Part shown: piece after piece, positions 50,810 through 59,078 of the stretch | Layout: each line of letters opens with the position of its first letter | Numbering within the stretch: position 1 is the first letter of the stretch | Source: Bacillota bacterium | GTDB lineage: Bacteria > Bacillota > Clostridia > Christensenellales > Aristaeellaceae | Assembly (NCBI GenBank): GCA_023411375.1 | Contig: JAEYOW010000029.1 | Span: 1-59,078, forward strand | Direction: 5' to 3' | Length of the DNA stretch: 59,078 nt | Translations under genes and position numbers: made by a program | The notes under the pieces: generated by a model | What the model saw: only the letters and a program-made list of their open reading frames with translations | Databases searched by the model: none | Told to the model about the DNA's origin: nothing

Positions 50810-52927
50810 ATGGGCTATTATGTCATCGCTGTTGGAGGCACCGGCAACAAGATACTGGAAAGCGTCGTCTACGCCGCATGCGCGGATGCCTTTTATACAG
50901 TGGACGAGCGCGGAAGGCGAATCCCTATCCCCCGTATTCATATGCTGTCTGTAGATGTGGACGCGGCCTGCGGCAATACCACCCGGGCCAAGCGGGCCGC
51001 CGAATATTATGAGGCCGTGCGGGAGGCCTTCACCGCCTCGCCGGTTCGCCACCGGGGCTTTCACACGGCGCTTTCGGTTGAAAGATGGGGCATGAACCTG
51101 AGCAAGCGCGCCGCGTCCGTTAACCAGATGGTCAAAAACCACGCGCGGGATCAGCTTCTTTCCCGTACCCTGTTTAGCAAAACCGAGGCCAGCCTGGAAT
51201 ACAGCGAAGGTTTTCGCGGACATCCCGACCTTGGCGTTCTCTTTTTTGCCGACCTGCTGGGCTCGCTGGAAGCGCGAAGGTCCCAGGCCCTGCCGGACGA
51301 GCTTCTCGCCTTTATCGACCGGATGCAGCAAGATATCGACCGGGGCGAGGCGGTCAGGCTGATTCTTTGCGGCAGTATCTTCGGCGGCACAGGCGCGTCG
51401 GGCATTCCAGCGCTATCCAAATACCTGCGGCGGTATTTCTCCGCGGACGCGGACCTGTTCCAAATGGCTTCCATGCTGATGCTCCCCTACTATAAGGTTC
51501 CCGCCTCCTCCCATAACGAAGAGCTTGAAATCGTCGTCAAAAGCTCCACCTTTCTGGACAAGGCCCGCACCGCGCTGCAATACTACGGCATGGAAAGCAT
51601 GATTCGTGACGGCGAAAGCGATGAAACCGGCATTTTCGATGCCATTTACCTCCTTGGCCTGCCGCCTGAAAGCTTTGTGACAGCCCGCGTCTACTCCACG
51701 GGCTCCCAAAGCCAGGAAAACGACGCCCACATGATGGAATGGCTCGCTTCGCGCTGTGTGGCGCGGTTTTTTCGCACCGGTTTTCGCGGGGCGGACGCGC
51801 ACAACATCGACTGCTACTACTATCAATGGCATACGCCCGTGTTTTGCTGGCAGAGCTTCGACAGCGAAGCCGACCTGTACCGCTTCGGCTACGGCACGCT
51901 GCTCAAGGCGGCGTCGGTCTTTTTTTCCGAATGCTACCCAACGCTTCGCGCGCAGGTGAGCGGCGCGCGCGGGCGGTACGGTCGCGTCAACTACTGCGCG
52001 CCCTATTTTCATCAGGTCAAGCGCTATAGCACCACTCAGCGCGCCAAGCTGGAAAAGCGGCTGGATGCGCTGTACCACTTTTTCGCCTTTTATGCCAACT
52101 GGTTTATCCAGGTCGTGCGCACACTGCCCCCCACCATGCGCCAGCGCAGGAGCGCCGAAGCCGAAGCCGCGCTCGCCGCTCAAAACTATGACCGGCTGAC
52201 CGGGCGCGCCGTGTTTCTGGCCGCCCGCCCGCAGGCTGAAACGTTCACGCGTGCTGAACGAAACGAGCTGGAGCGCCTGCGCGGGGAGTATGACGCCATG
52301 CAGTCCGAGCAGGGGGCGCTCATCAGGCGGATCGGCGGGTCCGCATGGCTGGAGGTGCTTAAAAACGCTCAGCTTGCTGCGCGGGAACGCCTCTTTCGCC
52401 AGCGGTCCGACGTCGCGGAGCTCGCGGAACAAATCGCCCTCTGGCACGGCGAGGACAGCGCGCTGATCGACCCGCAAACGCTGCGTCAGGAGGAGGAGCG
52501 TCTCGCCGCCATGCGCCGCGCCCAAGCGGATATGGAAAGCCGGCTCACAATAATCGGAGCGGATATTGAGGACGCCATCCGGCAAAACGTCGTTGAAAGC
52601 ATTCCCGCGCCGCCCGCCGCGGAGGCTGGCGATCCGCCCCGGAACGAGCTTGTGGATTCCGGACTGCTAACCGCGTTGGAAACGCTTCTGCGCGAATACG
52701 GCGGCAGCCCGGCGCAGCGCGATACGGCGCTTTTTGAGCAGGCGCGGCTTCGGCTGCAAAAGGGGTTGCAAAACCTGATCGTGCACCGCGTGCCGGACCG
52801 GCGCGACATGGCGCGCGTGATCTCCGGCCTCGGCGGCGGCGAATGCGACGCCAAACGCCCCGACGCGGCGCTCGCGGGCTTTCTGACCGCGCTCCTGCAG
52901 GCCGTAACGGAGGAGGAAACGCTATGA
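50810..52927 (+). CDS. Tubulin-superfamily (Tubulin_2-like) protein
   Basis: This is a 705-residue cytoplasmic protein. It opens MGYYVIAVGGTGNKILESVV, a tubulin/FtsZ-type first strand and loop. After SVDVDAACGNTTRAK comes the diagnostic T4 glycine loop GGTGASG at residues 192-198 (ILCGSIFGGTGASGIPALSK). The C-terminal ~230 residues are highly charged and helical (AERNELERLRGEYDAMQ; LRQEEERLAAMRRAQADMES), likely coiled coil. It resembles Tubulin_2-type large tubulin-like proteins rather than FtsZ or TubZ. The start has GAAGGGAGGGAG upstream; an earlier frame at 50585 overlaps the membrane protein gene. It is translationally coupled (ATGA) to the actin/Hsp70-like gene. Confidence 0.83.
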   Translation: MGYYVIAVGGTGNKILESVVYAACADAFYTVDERGRRIPIPRIHMLSVDVDAACGNTTRAKRAAEYYEAVREAFTASPVRHRGFHTALSVERWGMNLSKRAASVNQMVKNHARDQLLSRTLFSKTEASLEYSEGFRGHPDLGVLFFADLLGSLEARRSQALPDELLAFIDRMQQDIDRGEAVRLILCGSIFGGTGASGIPALSKYLRRYFSADADLFQMASMLMLPYYKVPASSHNEELEIVVKSSTFLDKARTALQYYGMESMIRDGESDETGIFDAIYLLGLPPESFVTARVYSTGSQSQENDAHMMEWLASRCVARFFRTGFRGADAHNIDCYYYQWHTPVFCWQSFDSEADLYRFGYGTLLKAASVFFSECYPTLRAQVSGARGRYGRVNYCAPYFHQVKRYSTTQRAKLEKRLDALYHFFAFYANWFIQVVRTLPPTMRQRRSAEAEAALAAQNYDRLTGRAVFLAARPQAETFTRAERNELERLRGEYDAMQSEQGALIRRIGGSAWLEVLKNAQLAARERLFRQRSDVAELAEQIALWHGEDSALIDPQTLRQEEERLAAMRRAQADMESRLTIIGADIEDAIRQNVVESIPAPPAAEAGDPPRNELVDSGLLTALETLLREYGGSPAQRDTALFEQARLRLQKGLQNLIVHRVPDRRDMARVISGLGGGECDAKRPDAALAGFLTALLQAVTEEETL

Positions 52928-55900
52928 TTACGCCTGATCCGTCCCTCACGCCCATGGGCAGGCGGCGCGACGCCGTCAAGGAGGATCTGGACCGCCAGAC
53001 CTCCTACCTAACGCTGCTGCCGCATATGGACGAGGGCTTCCACTCCGGGTATCAGGCCGCGCCCGGCATCGTGAGCGACCAGAACCAACGCCCGCGCGAG
53101 TGGCTTGAAAACGTCGCCCGTTATATGCAAACCCAGGGCGAGGATGTGGGATATTCTATCCCCGACGTGCTGGCTAGCGAACAGCAGCTTCGCCGCCTGG
53201 CCCGCCTTCCACATGAAATGGCTATGCGCCATCAGGAAATGATCGATTACCGCGCCGTACTTGCGCTTTTGTTGCTTTGGGACAGTTGGGAGAAGGATGA
53301 AACCTGGCCAGTGCTCACTCTGGAACCGCTTGGCGCAGAGAAAACGGGATTTGTCGGCTCCGTGCGGGCCGCGCTTGCGCCCGGGCGCGCGGAAGAAGGC
53401 CTTCGCGTATTCACGCTTTCGCGTCCTCATGCCGAATTGCCGGAGGCGCGCCCACTGTGCCTTCTTTCCCGTGCCATGGTGCTCATGCCCGCCGCCGATC
53501 CCGGCGATCTGAGCGGTCTGCTGCCCCCGCGCGTCACGTGGTACGACCGTAAGCGAAGACGGTTTCAGGACCCCTGCGCCTTTCTGGATGAACGTGATCT
53601 CTCCCGCCTTTTGCTTCATCTTCAACTGCTTCAGGCCCTTAACGAGCGGCGTGAGCTGAACAGCCTTATCTATTCGCCGGACGCGCAGCTATGCGCCCTC
53701 CTGCGTCGCTTTGCCGATGATCTTCTCATCCGGCGCGAGCAGTGGCGGCGGCGGCTTCATAGCGGAGACGATGACGCGGCCCGCGAGCTCCGCACACGGC
53801 TGCTGGCCGTTTACGGCCTTCGTGGGCAATCCGGCGGCGCGGCGCGCATCACCGAGCAGCGCATACGGCTGAATACCGCCATCCTCGCTCAAAATCCGTT
53901 GATCCGGGAGCTTCTGCCCGACGGCACCCTTCCCCCCGTTGTGGCGGACGCCGGTCTGACGCTATACCTGCTGGATGGGATTCCCTTTGCGCGCGCCTCC
54001 GCGGCCTGCCTGCTGGAGCCCGCTTTCTCGCCGGACGAGGCCGAGGCGCTGCGCCGCGCCGGGCAGGAAATCTTGCTATTGGACCGGTTTAACCCGCGTT
54101 GGAATAGCGAGATGGCAGCCGTGCTCGCCAACGCGCGGCAGTCGCTGTCCGGCCGGGCGGGCGTGAACCCCCGCGTGCCGGAGCTGCTGGGCCAATGGGC
54201 CGACGAGCTTGCGCAACGCCCCGCGCAGAGCGACAGGGGCGTAACGCTTCATTATCCCATGCGCGACTATCCGACCGCTCTCATGCGCCTGCTCGGCGAT
54301 ATGCTTGGGCTTACGGACGAGGCCTGTATTCACGCCCCGTTTTCAGACTGCCTGCTGCTGGTAGCGGATGCCGGGCAGCCACCTTTTGACGCGCACGCGC
54401 TGGCAAAGGCCTGCCTGGTGGATGAAGGCGACGGACCGTCCAAACCGCGCTATGCCGTTCCTCCGCTCTCTCCCCAGCTTTGCGCCTGGCTCCAGACGCA
54501 AAGCGAACGCGAAGACCCCGCCGCGCCGCGCCTGGAGCCCGAAAGCCTTAACTTCCGGTTCAACCCGGAACAAAACCAGATTGAGGCCAGCTTTCGCATC
54601 CTGAGCCGCACGCGCGGCGAGGGTACCGCGCTTATCAACGCCGTCACCTTCTCCCGCGCTTATTCCCTGCGCGAGCGTCCGCAAGCCGGCGCGGCCTTTG
54701 CCATGCCGGCGCACGCGCTGCCCTATGTGGCCGTATGGCCCAACGCGCGGCTCGCGCCCGGGCAGTGGGCGCAGTATTTCGTATATACGCACCGTCCCGA
54801 CGCAGTGGACGTATGGGCCCTCGGATCGGACGGCTGGAAACAGGGCGCGCTTCATACGGCCATAGACGAGGGCGCGCGCAAGCAGACCATTGAGCGGCGC
54901 TGGCAAACCGCCCGCACCGACCGCTTTCCCGCCTATGTCGCACTGAGGCGGGGCGAGCTTTCGCTGGGCGCGCTTATAAACGATCATCCCCGCCGTCCCC
55001 TCAAGCATGAGCCGGCCGCCGTCGTCGGCATCGACTTTGGCAGCATTGCCACCACCGTCATGCTGCGCCAGGGCGACAAGGCGCAGCCCGCCGTGCTTCC
55101 CCGTTGCCTCCATCAGGCGCTGCTGTCTCCCCTGCCTGCGGACGACGCCTTTCTGGCCGACGAGCTGCTCCCCAAAACGGTACTTCTTCCCGGCGAAGCA
55201 GGCGGTGAAAGCACCTTTTACAGCGTGATGGACATGTTCGAGGACGATCCCTCCCGGTGGCAAAACGTTTTTCTGGACGGCCACATCTACTACCGCGAAA
55301 ACCTAGCCTCCCTTTTGTATAAGAGCGAAAACACCCTGTACTACGACATGAAATGGGGCGAGGAGGACTATGTGCTGCGCTGTATGCGCCTGTTTCTCAA
55401 GCAGGTGATGGTACAGGCTTCCCTCTCAGCGCGGCTTTGGGGGTCCCCCTCCGTCTCCTGGCGCGTATCCATGCCCGGCGCGCTTCCGCTTCACCGGCAG
55501 GAGGCCTATCTGGAGCTGATGCGGGGCCTCTCGCGCGAGGTTGCGCAGGAGACGGGCGTACCGCTCACCTCCGGCTGTCCCGCCGTGCTCTACGCGACCG
55601 AAAACCAGGCGGACGGTTTGTATTTCTTAAGCCGCAACGAGGTAAACGCCCGCAGCGGCTACCTCAATATGGATATCGGCGGCGGCACGGCCGATATCAG
55701 CCTCTGGCTGAATAATGCGCGCCATGCCACCGCCGAATGCTCGCTGACGCTGGGCTGCCGCCAGATGCTGTTCGATTCCCTCTGCCAGTGGCACGCGATG
55801 GATTTTGAGCAGGATTTCCTGAACGCGCCCCCGGGTGCGCAAAGCGCCGCGCAGGAGGTGGCGCGCGCTCTCAGGCAAGGCGTTTCCACTACGCGCGGCA

Positions 55901-56601
55901 GGCAGAAGAGCATGTTCCTGCTGGACGATTTCTTTGCCGGTTGCGCGGCCGATATCCGCGCTACCATGGCCCATACCCGAAGCGAGGGACGCGTCAGCTA
56001 TGTTGAAAGTCTTCTGCTTTTTAATATCGGCTTTCTGTTTTACTTAAGCGGCGAGCTTTTACAGCGCGCCTTTGAGGATGAAGAGCTGCGCGCGCTGCTT
56101 CCCAAACGAATGGAGCTGTGCGTGGCAGGCAACGGAGGCCAGCTGCTCAAGGTCTTCGACGACGGGCAGCGCGAAAAGCTCTGCCGATTGGCGCTGGCAC
56201 GGCTTTCCCCCAAGCATCCGCTTGGCGCGTTGCTGCCCGTGCAGAGCAGGCATCCAAAGCAGGAGGTGGCCATCGGGCTTTTGAGCGATGAAGGCAGCTT
56301 ACAAAGCACCTTACAAAGCGTGGACCGCTGGAACGGAACCTGGGAGGATGCCGGAGGCGAACGCGCCGACCTGGTGCGCGAATACCTGCCCCTGTTCTAT
56401 GCCACCTTCCCGCAGGCCGGCAAACGCCTGATACCCGCCGCGTTGGACGAGGATGACGCGCGCGGCGGCGTGCGGCTCACCCCCACCGCCCTGATGGAGC
56501 TGGATACGATTTTTGAAAACGAGCGTCTCAAAACCCCGCAGGATGATATGGCGACCTACGTACGCTGCTTCGCGGGCCTCAAGCGGCTGTGGCGGGTATA
56601 G
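52924..56601 (+). CDS. Giant protein with C-terminal actin/Hsp70-like ATPase
   Basis: This is a 1225-residue protein without signal peptide or membrane helix. The first ~690 residues match nothing I recognise and include a beta-rich stretch just before the ATPase (EASFRILSRTRGEGTALINA; AQYFVYTHRPDAVDVW). From about residue 695 the ASKHA fold is clear: phosphate-1 VVGIDFGSIATTVML (Asp704), phosphate-2 NMDIGGGTADISLWLN (Asp917-Asp924) and adenosine motif LCVAGNGGQLLKVF (about 1065-1078). That places it in the actin/Hsp70 superfamily, with a distant resemblance in layout to SrfB-type proteins. GGAGGAGG precedes an ATG overlapping the tubulin-like gene's stop, so the two are made together. Confidence 0.82.
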   Translation: MITPDPSLTPMGRRRDAVKEDLDRQTSYLTLLPHMDEGFHSGYQAAPGIVSDQNQRPREWLENVARYMQTQGEDVGYSIPDVLASEQQLRRLARLPHEMAMRHQEMIDYRAVLALLLLWDSWEKDETWPVLTLEPLGAEKTGFVGSVRAALAPGRAEEGLRVFTLSRPHAELPEARPLCLLSRAMVLMPAADPGDLSGLLPPRVTWYDRKRRRFQDPCAFLDERDLSRLLLHLQLLQALNERRELNSLIYSPDAQLCALLRRFADDLLIRREQWRRRLHSGDDDAARELRTRLLAVYGLRGQSGGAARITEQRIRLNTAILAQNPLIRELLPDGTLPPVVADAGLTLYLLDGIPFARASAACLLEPAFSPDEAEALRRAGQEILLLDRFNPRWNSEMAAVLANARQSLSGRAGVNPRVPELLGQWADELAQRPAQSDRGVTLHYPMRDYPTALMRLLGDMLGLTDEACIHAPFSDCLLLVADAGQPPFDAHALAKACLVDEGDGPSKPRYAVPPLSPQLCAWLQTQSEREDPAAPRLEPESLNFRFNPEQNQIEASFRILSRTRGEGTALINAVTFSRAYSLRERPQAGAAFAMPAHALPYVAVWPNARLAPGQWAQYFVYTHRPDAVDVWALGSDGWKQGALHTAIDEGARKQTIERRWQTARTDRFPAYVALRRGELSLGALINDHPRRPLKHEPAAVVGIDFGSIATTVMLRQGDKAQPAVLPRCLHQALLSPLPADDAFLADELLPKTVLLPGEAGGESTFYSVMDMFEDDPSRWQNVFLDGHIYYRENLASLLYKSENTLYYDMKWGEEDYVLRCMRLFLKQVMVQASLSARLWGSPSVSWRVSMPGALPLHRQEAYLELMRGLSREVAQETGVPLTSGCPAVLYATENQADGLYFLSRNEVNARSGYLNMDIGGGTADISLWLNNARHATAECSLTLGCRQMLFDSLCQWHAMDFEQDFLNAPPGAQSAAQEVARALRQGVSTTRGRQKSMFLLDDFFAGCAADIRATMAHTRSEGRVSYVESLLLFNIGFLFYLSGELLQRAFEDEELRALLPKRMELCVAGNGGQLLKVFDDGQREKLCRLALARLSPKHPLGALLPVQSRHPKQEVAIGLLSDEGSLQSTLQSVDRWNGTWEDAGGERADLVREYLPLFYATFPQAGKRLIPAALDEDDARGGVRLTPTALMELDTIFENERLKTPQDDMATYVRCFAGLKRLWRV

Positions 56602-56685
56602 CAGTAAAGCGCTCAAAATTTCTGCCTTCCTAATGCCACTACCAATAGCCAACTATGGTTTTCTCCTTTTATAGCAAAAGGCCTA

Positions 56686-56714
56686 TTGCTTTTCTTTTCA
56701 ATATTTTGTATAAT
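56686..56714 (+). promoter_or_regulatory. Promoter for BIG2-repeat protein
   Basis: TTGCTT (56686-56691), 17 nt, TATAAT (56709-56714), in an AT-rich 150-nt gap after the actin-like gene. Confidence 0.6.
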
Positions 56715-56751
56715 TAACAAAATTATTCAGAATATCATGAGGTGAGGGAGC

Positions 56752-58851
56752 ATGAAGAAAACGGTGTGGTTGATATGCATTCTGTTGGTTCTGACTGTGA
56801 TGCAACCTGCGATAGCGGAGACTTTTGACGTATCAATATATAGTTATGAAGAATTGCTATCCATTCGGGACACAGTGAATGAAACCATTCTGGCCATGGA
56901 GAAGCAATATGCCATTGAAAACGGCAATCGGGAAATCCTGTTTGAGGAGACTGATGTGCTGCTTTTCAAAGGAAAGAGCAAAAAACTCTCACCTGTTGTG
57001 CGGCGCGTGGTGGAAGATGCGCCAGAAATGACCGTTCTGGTGTATGCTTCCTCTGATCCAGCTATTGCAGAGGTGTCTTCCAGCGGCACGATCACAGCTC
57101 TTAGCGCAGGTGATTGTGTAGTCACCTGTTCGGCCAAGGATGATGAGAACATCTTTAGCACGCTGCCTGTGCATGTGGCGTTGAAGGTAACGGGTGTGGA
57201 ACTCAACGCCGAAACGGCGGAATTACTGCTAACCGAAAAGGGTGTCGGTTCTGCAACGCTGACATTGGCGGCAACGGTTCAGCCAGAAGACGCGCATGTC
57301 AAAACCCTCACTTGGAAAACCAGCGATGAAAGCATCGTCACAGTGGATGAAAACGGCAATGTGCAGGCCCACGCACCTGGTAGCGCGACCATCACCGCCA
57401 CTTCGGACGACGAGGTTTCGGGCAATCAGAAGGCTAAGTCCGCCTCATGCAAGATTACGGTACTTCGTGCTGTGAACAGCATACGGCTAAACGAAACGAA
57501 GCGGCTGCTGTATAAGGACTCCACGCTTACGCTTGAAGCAGATGTTTTGCCGCAGGATGCCAGTGAAACAACGATTGAATGGGAAAGTTCCGACCCGGAA
57601 GTGGTCGCAGTATCTGCCAAGGGGCAGTTGACAGGCAAGGAGTGCGGCGCAGCGACTATCATCGCAAAGGCTACGGATGGCAGCGAGATAATGGCTATAT
57701 GCGAGGTGAAGGTCATTCAGCGGGTGACGGGCGCAGAAATGAGCGAAAGTAAAGCGGTACTACTGCTCAACAGCAAAGATGACAGCGCCTCCCGCATACA
57801 GTTGGTTTCTACGGCACAGCCAGAGAACGTCTATGTAAAAAGCTTTACATGGACCAGCAGCGATGAAAGCATCGCCACAGTGGACGAAAACGGCAATGTA
57901 CAGGCCCAGGCACCTGGTACTGTGACCATCACCGCCACTTCGGACGATGAACCCGCTAAGAATAAAGAGGCGCAGACGGCCACCTGCAAGGTGGAGGTGC
58001 GCAAGGCGGCTTCTCGGGTGGAATTGGATGAAACAAAGCTGACTATGAACAAGGGGAAAAAGACAACGCTCACGGCCACTGTGCTTCCTGAAGATGCAAC
58101 GGAAAAGGATGTCGAGTGGGTCAGCTCCAACCCTGATGTGATCACCATCACCACCAAGGGCCAGATGACGGCTAAGGCTTGCGGCAACTCCACCATCACC
58201 GCAAAGGCTACGGATGGCAGCGAAGTCTATGCCACTTGCGAAGTGAACGTCATTCAGATGGTCACAAGTCTGAAAACGCCCACAAGCAAGGTTGGCGTCA
58301 GCAAGGGAGAGACCTATCAGCTGGAAGTGACTACCAGCCCGCAAGATGCAACCGCTGCGCAGCTCAAGTGGATCTCCTCGAATACCGATGTGGCTACGGT
58401 AGAAAATGGAGAGATAACGGCCAAGATGGTTGGCATCACTACAATCACCGCATCCACTACTGACGGTAGCGAACTGAGCAAGGAAATTTCTGTCGCGGTG
58501 GAGCCGGTGAATGGTGTAGAGGTCGTTTCCATGTGGAGAAAAACTAGATGGGGCGTGCCTACCAGCATCGCCATTGTGGTGGAAAACCGCAACGCCGTGC
58601 GCACTATCGAGAGCTTTGACTATATGGTTACCTGTTACAGCGCCTATGGTACGGAACTTGGAACCAGCTGGTGCAGCTGGGCGGGTAAAACCATACGTCC
58701 CGGCGCAGAGGCCACAAGCAAATATGGGTCTGTAAACGGCATGACATATGCCCAGCGCTTTGAAATCAAGGTGCTCTCCATCACCTATACCGACGGACAG
58801 ACCGAATGGACATTGTCGGATGACGCCGAAACAGCAGCCTTCAGCTGGTGA
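56752..58851 (+). CDS. Secreted BIG2-repeat protein
   Basis: This 699-residue protein has a signal peptide (KKTVWLICILLVLTVMQPAIAE). A short helical segment follows (YSYEELLSIRDTVNETILAM), then about six bacterial Ig-like BIG2 domains with repeats of the type WKTSDESIVTVDENGNVQA and GSATITATSDD, and a C-terminal ~110-residue FxLYD-like domain (IAIVVENRNAVRTIESFDY). No LPXTG or other wall anchor is visible. BIG2 domains usually mediate adhesion. Base composition is clearly lower in GC and codon use differs from the preceding operon, suggesting a separate origin. It has its own promoter and GAGGTGAGGG site. Confidence 0.85.
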   Translation: MKKTVWLICILLVLTVMQPAIAETFDVSIYSYEELLSIRDTVNETILAMEKQYAIENGNREILFEETDVLLFKGKSKKLSPVVRRVVEDAPEMTVLVYASSDPAIAEVSSSGTITALSAGDCVVTCSAKDDENIFSTLPVHVALKVTGVELNAETAELLLTEKGVGSATLTLAATVQPEDAHVKTLTWKTSDESIVTVDENGNVQAHAPGSATITATSDDEVSGNQKAKSASCKITVLRAVNSIRLNETKRLLYKDSTLTLEADVLPQDASETTIEWESSDPEVVAVSAKGQLTGKECGAATIIAKATDGSEIMAICEVKVIQRVTGAEMSESKAVLLLNSKDDSASRIQLVSTAQPENVYVKSFTWTSSDESIATVDENGNVQAQAPGTVTITATSDDEPAKNKEAQTATCKVEVRKAASRVELDETKLTMNKGKKTTLTATVLPEDATEKDVEWVSSNPDVITITTKGQMTAKACGNSTITAKATDGSEVYATCEVNVIQMVTSLKTPTSKVGVSKGETYQLEVTTSPQDATAAQLKWISSNTDVATVENGEITAKMVGITTITASTTDGSELSKEISVAVEPVNGVEVVSMWRKTRWGVPTSIAIVVENRNAVRTIESFDYMVTCYSAYGTELGTSWCSWAGKTIRPGAEATSKYGSVNGMTYAQRFEIKVLSITYTDGQTEWTLSDDAETAAFSW
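57187..58260 (+). repeat. Tandem 537-bp duplication inside BIG2 gene
   Basis: Matching tracts occur at a constant offset of 537 bp: GTAACGGG/GTGACGGG at 57187 and 57724, GATGAAAGCATCG at 57325 and 57862, GCAAAGGCTACGGATGGCAG at 57664 and 58201. The unit of 179 codons spans two BIG2 domains and points to recent domain-pair duplication. Confidence 0.85.
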
Positions 58852-58862
58852 GTTCACAGTTC

Positions 58863-58878
58863 CCCCGCAAATGCGGGG
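58863..58878. terminator. Short hairpin after BIG2 gene
   Basis: CCCCGC-AAAT-GCGGGG begins 12 nt after the BIG2 stop. There is no T-run, so terminator function is uncertain. Confidence 0.4.
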
Positions 58879-58993
58879 AGCGCAGGCCGGCGGATAAGTT
58901 TCCGTAAGCGAAGACTTCAGACTGTCAAAGGGCCCGCTTTTCGGATAAAAGAAATGGACTGTTCCCAGATCAACGGACAATGAAATAAGAGAG

Positions 58994-59031
58994 CCTCCTG
59001 TTGTAGAATTAAGAGAAACTACAGCAGGAGG
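58994..59031 (+). promoter_or_regulatory. Hairpin burying the transposase RBS
   Basis: CCTCCTGTTGTAG (58994-59006) pairs with CTACAGCAGGAGG (59019-59031), 13 bp with one G-T wobble, and GTTTTTG follows. The AGGAGG of the transposase is inside the 3' arm, so the same hairpin may terminate read-through transcripts and block translation from them. Confidence 0.6.
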
Positions 59032-59038
59032 TTTTTGT

Positions 59039-59078
59039 ATGCCCAGAAGCTATACGAAGATGGAAGAAATTGCAGCAG
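59039..59078 (+). CDS. IS3-type transposase OrfA, N-terminal fragment
   Basis: The frame begins MPRSYTKMEEIAA, matching the start of IS3-family OrfA proteins of the helix-turn-helix type found in Clostridia. Only 13 codons are present before the window ends. AGGAGG lies seven bases upstream, inside a hairpin. Confidence 0.6.
   Translation, partial: MPRSYTKMEEIAA

Larger units (their letters stand above)
58955..59078 (+). mobile_element. Left end of an IS3-like insertion sequence
   Basis: TGGACTGTTCCCAGATCAAC followed by GGACAA resembles the left inverted repeat of Clostridia IS3-family elements, and the start of a transposase frame follows within 90 nt. The element runs off the window. Confidence 0.6.

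Noticed and set aside
52843..52923. Earlier in-frame start for the actin-like protein
   Set aside because: It lies within the tubulin-like gene without an RBS; the ATGA overlap at 52924 has GGAGGAGG.
54343..55284. 313-codon minus-strand frame
   Set aside because: Antisense to the giant actin-like gene; no family resemblance and no RBS.

Overview
The window is a high-GC, gene-dense bacterial chromosome segment. The content suggests an anaerobic Clostridia-type Firmicute, possibly a Christensenellales-like gut lineage, though the exact taxon cannot be read from the sequence. Supporting signs are an FMN riboswitch with an ECF RibU transporter, a flavodiiron protein, rubrerythrin, Bacillus-type PurBoxes, strong AGGAGG ribosome binding sites and frequent ATGA gene overlaps.

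Left part (1-22 kb): a promoter, tRNA-Gly and the start of tuf on the minus strand. Then come an SRAP (YedK-like) protein, flavodiiron FprA and, divergently, an FMN-riboswitch-controlled ribU followed by tsaE-tsaB-rimI. Next is a four-gene ABC cluster (ATPase, permease, GldG-like protein, DUF4340 protein). A minus-strand run follows: two AI-2E-type permeases around a 3-methyladenine glycosylase, VanZ, a TPM protein and a zinc-ribbon protein. An AraC regulator faces a sugar isomerase/oxidoreductase pair. An EamA exporter and an unrecognised secreted protein complete this part.

Middle (22-38 kb): a near-complete de novo purine operon, purE-C-F-M-N-O-H-D-L. It sits behind a consensus promoter and a tandem pair of PurBox-like sites. 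The last two steps use a stand-alone archaeal-type IMP cyclohydrolase (PurO) and a stand-alone AICAR formyltransferase rather than bifunctional PurH. Two clusters of perfect palindromes lie inside the operon. After purL come a decayed PstS fragment, a methyltransferase, a glutamate-synthase-like flavoprotein with a rubredoxin-type N-terminus, and purB.

Right part (38-59 kb): a minus-strand housekeeping run (queH, birA, a P1 peptidase, acpS and an NAD(P)HX-repair enzyme fused to an inorganic-pyrophosphatase-like domain), then a secreted Ig-like/CHAP-like protein, rubrerythrin and an ArsR-type regulator whose expected start codon is ACG. The main novelty candidate is a ~10-kb unit at 46.6-56.6 kb. 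It encodes a GT4 glycosyltransferase, a large lipoprotein, a four-TM protein, a tubulin-superfamily protein with a GGTGASG loop and, overlapping it by four bases, a 1225-residue protein with a C-terminal actin/Hsp70-type ATPase. It looks like an envelope-anchored machine combining both prokaryotic cytoskeletal superfamilies. A lower-GC BIG2-repeat protein and the left end of an IS3-like element close the window.
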